From NCBI GenBank assembly GCA_030536195.1, contig JAUNQL010000078.1, forward strand, positions 1 through 5,529: 5,529 nt of DNA, written 5' to 3'. Made by a program: the position numbers and the translations under genes. The notes beneath the pieces were generated by a model. That model was not told where the DNA came from. It made no database searches and was given only the letters and a program-made list of their open reading frames with translations. The stretch comes from Clostridia bacterium. GTDB taxonomy: Bacteria; Bacillota; Clostridia; Oscillospirales; Acutalibacteraceae. Of this stretch, positions 2,548 through 5,529 are shown piece after piece; the first letter of the stretch is position 1; the number at the start of each line of letters is the position of its first letter.

Positions 2548-5294
2548 TAGTCTTTGCCTACTTTCTTCTTGGTGAGGTCAACGATACGGTTACCCATACC
2601 CTTGAGAACGAATGGAACAAGCTGCTCATATGTTGCACCCCAAGCGTCTGTCTCACGTGTTAAGTGGATAGCATCGAACTTGCAACGTGTTGTGCAGAGA
2701 CCGCAACCGATACAAATCTTGTGGTCGACTTTGGCAGCACCACATGAGAGACAACGCTCAGCCTCTATCTTAACTTGCTCCTCTGTGAGTGTCAAGCGCT
2801 CGTCAGAGAATGTCTTGATCTTGGTTGGTTCCTTACCAGGAACTGAACGAACAGCGTGGTCATAGCAGTTGATTACAAGGTTGTCCTTGTCAATCATATG
2901 GAAGTTGTCGCGGTGAACACGACCAACTGTCAAGCTGTGATCCCAAACATAGCGGTGGATTGACTCAGCACCTTCTTTACCTGCAGCAATTGCTTCGATT
3001 GCAAAGCGTGGGCCTGTGAATGCGTCACCGCCAACGAATATGTCTGGCTGTGCTGTCTGATATGTCCAAGAGTCAGCCTTAACTGTGTTGTTCTTGTTGA
3101 GCTCAACCTTTGAACCGTCAAGGAGGTTACCCCAAACGATTGATTGACCAATTGCAGCAAGAACAAAGTCGCACTTAACTGTCTTGGTTTCATTCTCGTC
3201 GTACTTTGGATTGAACTTGCCGTTCTCATCAAGTACAGAGATACACTTCTTAAATACAACGGCTTTAATCTTACCGTCCTTAGTTCTCTGGATCTCCTTA
3301 GGACCCCAGCCGCCGTTAACAGAGATACCCTCTGATTCGGCGTCGAGAACTTCGTCCTCGGCAGCTGGCATAGCGTCACGCTGTTCAAGGCTGAACATTG
3401 AAACCTTGCCGCTTGCGATACGGACAGCAGTACGTGCAACGTCTACTGCTACGTTACCGCCACCGATTACTACAACGTTGCCTTCAAGCTTCTTGGTCTT
3501 CTTGAGAGCAACCTTCTTGAGGAAGTCGATGCCTGAGATTACGCCGTCACCGTCTTCGCCGTCTACGCCGAGTTTACGGCCACCCTGTGCACCGATTGCA
3601 ACATAGAAGCCCTCATAGCCCTGTGCGCGAAGCTCGTCAAGAGTTACGTCCTTACCAACTTCAACACCGCACTTGATGTCTACGCCGAGTTCCTTGACAA
3701 CTTCGATTTCAGCGTTAACGATATCTTTTTCAAGTCTGAATGAAGGCATACCGAATGTCATCATTCCGCCTGGCTTGCTTTCCTTCTCAAATACTGTTAC
3801 ATCGTGACCCCAGATAGCGAGGTAGTATGCGCAAGAAAGGCCTGCAGGGCCAGAGCCGATAACTGCAACTTTCTTGCCGTATTCATAGTACTTCTTTGGA
3901 ACGAATCTTGTCTTCTTGTTGAGATCAAGATCAGCGATGAACTTCTTAACTTCATCAATTGCAACTGGTGCATCGATGTCGCCACGAGTACAACCCTCTT
4001 CGCAGAAGCGTGCGCAGATGCGTCCGCAAACTGCTGGGAATGGGTTTTCCTTCTTGATGAGTTCAAGAGCTTCTTCATAACGGCCTTCGAGAGCCATCTT
4101 GAGGTAACCCTGAACTGCGATATGTGCAGGACAGTTTGTCTTACATGGAGCTGTACCTGTCTCTGGAATTACGTTGTCACGCTCTGTATAGAACTTGTCG
4201 CCTTCCCAATACTTAGGTGGCATAAATACATAGTCGTCTGCAACAACGTGCTGCTTGATTGCAACAGGCTTCTGCTGGCAGAGCTTCTGTCCAAGTTTAA
4301 CAGCGTTCTGTGGGCAAACTTCTACGCAACCGCCGCATGCAACACAGTTCTGTGGATTAACTGTTGCAAGGAAGTTTGACTTTGACATGTTTGGTGTTGA
4401 TGTGTACCAAGATGTCTTGAGGGCCATACATGTCTCCCATCTGCAGTTACAGATGAAGAGAGATGCATCCTTACCATCGATATTTGAAAGCTGGTGAACG
4501 CAACCGCGCTCCTCGGCCTTTTTGATGATTGCTTCTGCTTCCTCTCTTGTGATTGCACGAGCTTTACCTGTGCGTACAAGGTGGTCAGCAAATTTACCAA
4601 GGCTGATGCAGTATTCCTCAAGCAAGTCAGCTGAGCCCTTCTCCATCATGCCACGGAGGCGACGACACTCGCACTTTGCAACAGCAAGGTGGCCGTCGTG
4701 CTTGTCGAGCCAGTAGGAGATTTCTTCCTGACTTGCTCTAGTAGTTTCATTCTTGATTGATTCCTCAACTGGAATAGCACGCATGATTGCCGTACCCATT
4801 GGTGCAAAACCAGTGATGAGCTTTTGAAGATTTAAGATGTAGTCGATAAATCCAGGAGCAACCTCTGGATACTTAGATGTGAGTTCGTCTGACATTGTAA
4901 CGCTCTCCATAGAACCTGGAGCGAATACAGGGAGGACGAACATGTCTACACCCTTATCATCTGATGTGTACTCGATGATACCAATTTTTGCCATCTCGTC
5001 TGCGAGCTTTGCGCAGGCAGCGATGTCCATTTTCTGAATCTGTGCGAGCTCTTCGATGTAGTATGGGTGACGAAGCTTCATCTTGAGAACGAAGTTTACC
5101 ATCTCATCGCTGAGCATTCTGTTCCAGAAAATGTACTCCCAAGAATCCTTTGTTGGAAGAGGATTAAGGAAGTTAACATGAGTGATCATGCGAAGCAAGT
5201 TCTTACGAACAGGCTGATTCTTGGTCTCTCGGTAGTAATCTTCGAGACACTTCTTTTCGCCTTCAGGTAAATTGTCATGTGCTTTTTCTAACAT
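2547..5294 (-). CDS. Multi-cluster Fe-S/FAD/NAD(P) oxidoreductase, GltD-like core with N-terminal winged-helix and Cys-rich module
   Basis: This 915-residue cytoplasmic protein resembles the glutamate synthase small subunit and NfnB class of flavoproteins, with extra electron-transfer domains. In order: a helical, winged-helix-like region (about 1-130); a Cys-rich module with C208/C210, C229, C265 and C282/C284/C289; a 4Fe-4S ferredoxin motif C317-C320-C323-C327-P; a GltD-type Fe-S helical domain with C384/C388, C423/C427 and C431/C435; an FAD Rossmann fold with GSGPAG (480-485); an NAD(P) Rossmann fold with VVVIGGGNVAVD (607-618); a closing flavin motif D-I-F-V-G-G-D (751-757); and a C-terminal cluster domain with C848/C851 and C861, C864, C867, C871. 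No signal peptide or membrane segment is apparent. The start has GAGGGAT (5308-5302) 7 nt upstream. Likely role: transfer of electrons between NAD(P)H and ferredoxin or a partner enzyme. The physiological substrate cannot be read from the sequence. GltB, the glutamate synthase large subunit, is not adjacent, so glutamate synthesis is not implied. Confidence 0.88.
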   Translation of the reverse strand: MLEKAHDNLPEGEKKCLEDYYRETKNQPVRKNLLRMITHVNFLNPLPTKDSWEYIFWNRMLSDEMVNFVLKMKLRHPYYIEELAQIQKMDIAACAKLADEMAKIGIIEYTSDDKGVDMFVLPVFAPGSMESVTMSDELTSKYPEVAPGFIDYILNLQKLITGFAPMGTAIMRAIPVEESIKNETTRASQEEISYWLDKHDGHLAVAKCECRRLRGMMEKGSADLLEEYCISLGKFADHLVRTGKARAITREEAEAIIKKAEERGCVHQLSNIDGKDASLFICNCRWETCMALKTSWYTSTPNMSKSNFLATVNPQNCVACGGCVEVCPQNAVKLGQKLCQQKPVAIKQHVVADDYVFMPPKYWEGDKFYTERDNVIPETGTAPCKTNCPAHIAVQGYLKMALEGRYEEALELIKKENPFPAVCGRICARFCEEGCTRGDIDAPVAIDEVKKFIADLDLNKKTRFVPKKYYEYGKKVAVIGSGPAGLSCAYYLAIWGHDVTVFEKESKPGGMMTFGMPSFRLEKDIVNAEIEVVKELGVDIKCGVEVGKDVTLDELRAQGYEGFYVAIGAQGGRKLGVDGEDGDGVISGIDFLKKVALKKTKKLEGNVVVIGGGNVAVDVARTAVRIASGKVSMFSLEQRDAMPAAEDEVLDAESEGISVNGGWGPKEIQRTKDGKIKAVVFKKCISVLDENGKFNPKYDENETKTVKCDFVLAAIGQSIVWGNLLDGSKVELNKNNTVKADSWTYQTAQPDIFVGGDAFTGPRFAIEAIAAGKEGAESIHRYVWDHSLTVGRVHRDNFHMIDKDNLVINCYDHAVRSVPGKEPTKIKTFSDERLTLTEEQVKIEAERCLSCGAAKVDHKICIGCGLCTTRCKFDAIHLTRETDAWGATYEQLVPFVLKGMGNRIVDLTKKKVGKD

Positions 5295-5340
5295 ATTATG
5301 GATCCCTCGCTTTTATGTTTAAAAAAATAATACAATTAAT

Positions 5341-5369
5341 AAGATATCACTATAAGTATTTAGGGTCAA
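5341..5369 (-). promoter_or_regulatory. Promoter of the oxidoreductase-hypA operon
   Basis: On the minus strand, -35 TTGACC (5369-5364), a 17-nt spacer and -10 TATCTT (5346-5341) are present, with a TG one base before the -10. The -35 is strong and the -10 moderate. Transcription should start near 5334, giving a leader of about 40 nt before the ATG at 5294. No riboswitch-like structure is evident in that short leader. Confidence 0.68.
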
Positions 5370-5387
5370 TGTAATATGTGGTATAAT
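5359..5387 (+). promoter_or_regulatory. Promoter of the uracil-DNA glycosylase gene
   Basis: A consensus -10 TATAAT (5382-5387) with TG one base upstream (5379-5380) forms a strong extended -10 element. The -35 at 17-nt spacing (TTTAGG, 5359-5364) is poor, which extended -10 promoters tolerate. The predicted start is near 5394. The -35 region abuts that of the divergent operon. Confidence 0.68.
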
Positions 5388-5416
5388 AATAGAAAATTAA
5401 CGAAAGAGAAATAAGT

Positions 5417-5529
5417 ATGACACTTGAAGAACTTAGAAAACAATGTGAACAGTGTACAAGGTGCGAGCTGTGCCGCAGCAGGACAAAGCTTGTTTTCGGC
5501 GATGGCGTCGAAAACGCTAAAGTCATGCT
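5417..5529 (+). CDS. Uracil-DNA glycosylase, family 4 (3' partial)
   Basis: Only the first 37 codons are in the window; the frame is open to the right edge. The N-terminus has the pattern of iron-sulfur family 4 uracil-DNA glycosylases, which excise uracil from DNA to start base excision repair: a leading helix T-L-E-E-L-R-K, then C-T-R-C-E-L-C-R-S-R-T, V-F-G-D-G and N-A-K-V-M, just before the expected catalytic GEGPG motif, which lies outside. C13 and C16 correspond to the first two 4Fe-4S ligands. C10 and C19 add a CxxCxxCxxC run. The start codon follows a modest AAAGAGA (5403-5409). A related family 5 enzyme or a phage SPO1 DNA polymerase-like domain protein shares this N-terminus and cannot be fully excluded. 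Confidence 0.82.
   Translation, partial: MTLEELRKQCEQCTRCELCRSRTKLVFGDGVENAKVM

Noticed and set aside
2930..3439. A 169-codon open frame on the - strand
   Set aside because: It is another frame of the oxidoreductase gene, over its well-conserved NAD(P) domain, and its product matches nothing recognisable.
3804..4379. A 191-codon open frame on the + strand
   Set aside because: It lies wholly antisense to the oxidoreductase core, has a Cys- and Leu-rich composition typical of a shadow frame, and has no ribosome binding site or recognisable domain.
2547..5294. Glutamate synthase small subunit (gltD) as the name of the large oxidoreductase
   Set aside because: The core resembles GltD, but the protein is about twice the usual length, has added cluster domains at both ends, lacks the usual YRR loop and has no gltB beside it.

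Overview
The window looks like the chromosome of an anaerobic, low-to-moderate GC Firmicute, most likely a clostridium of the Lachnospiraceae type. The reasons are strong AGGAG-like ribosome binding sites, AT-rich sigma-A promoters with extended -10 elements, intrinsic terminators directly behind stop codons, an iron-sulfur-rich flavoprotein, and a family 4 uracil-DNA glycosylase with a clostridial-style N-terminus. The assignment is by gene style only; no 16S or species marker is present.

Layout. Positions 2-889 (+) hold the 3' part of an alanyl-tRNA editing protein (AlaX type with a C-terminal DHHA1 domain), closed by a terminator at 893-925. Next comes a visibly AT-richer cassette (about 931-2171) with two toxin-antitoxin loci on the + strand. 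The first is a complete hicA-hicB operon (1076-1688) with a good promoter, a 21-bp operator-like palindrome at the predicted transcription start and its own terminator. The second is a RelB/DinJ-type antitoxin (1793-2131) with no partner toxin and a further terminator. The three terminators share one 25-nt layout and bracket the two loci. The third is a perfect 13-bp stem between convergent genes and probably works in both directions.

On the minus strand, 5294-2206 is a two-gene operon: a 915-residue multi-cluster iron-sulfur/FAD/NAD(P) oxidoreductase followed by a HypA-type nickel metallochaperone whose start overlaps the oxidoreductase stop by one base (TAATG). Divergent from it, the first 113 bases of a uracil-DNA glycosylase gene run off the right edge. 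The two divergent promoters touch at their -35 elements.

How the parts relate. The editing protein and the glycosylase are housekeeping quality-control genes. The minus-strand operon is redox metabolism: the large protein could pass electrons between NAD(P)H, FAD and ferredoxin-like clusters, and the coupled HypA suggests a link to a nickel enzyme, although no hydrogenase or HypB is visible. The toxin-antitoxin cassette between them has the look of an insertion at an operon boundary. The most interesting items are the oxidoreductase-HypA pairing with its unusual N-terminal module, the orphan antitoxin, the dense inverted repeats before hicA, and the repeated terminators at the cassette borders.
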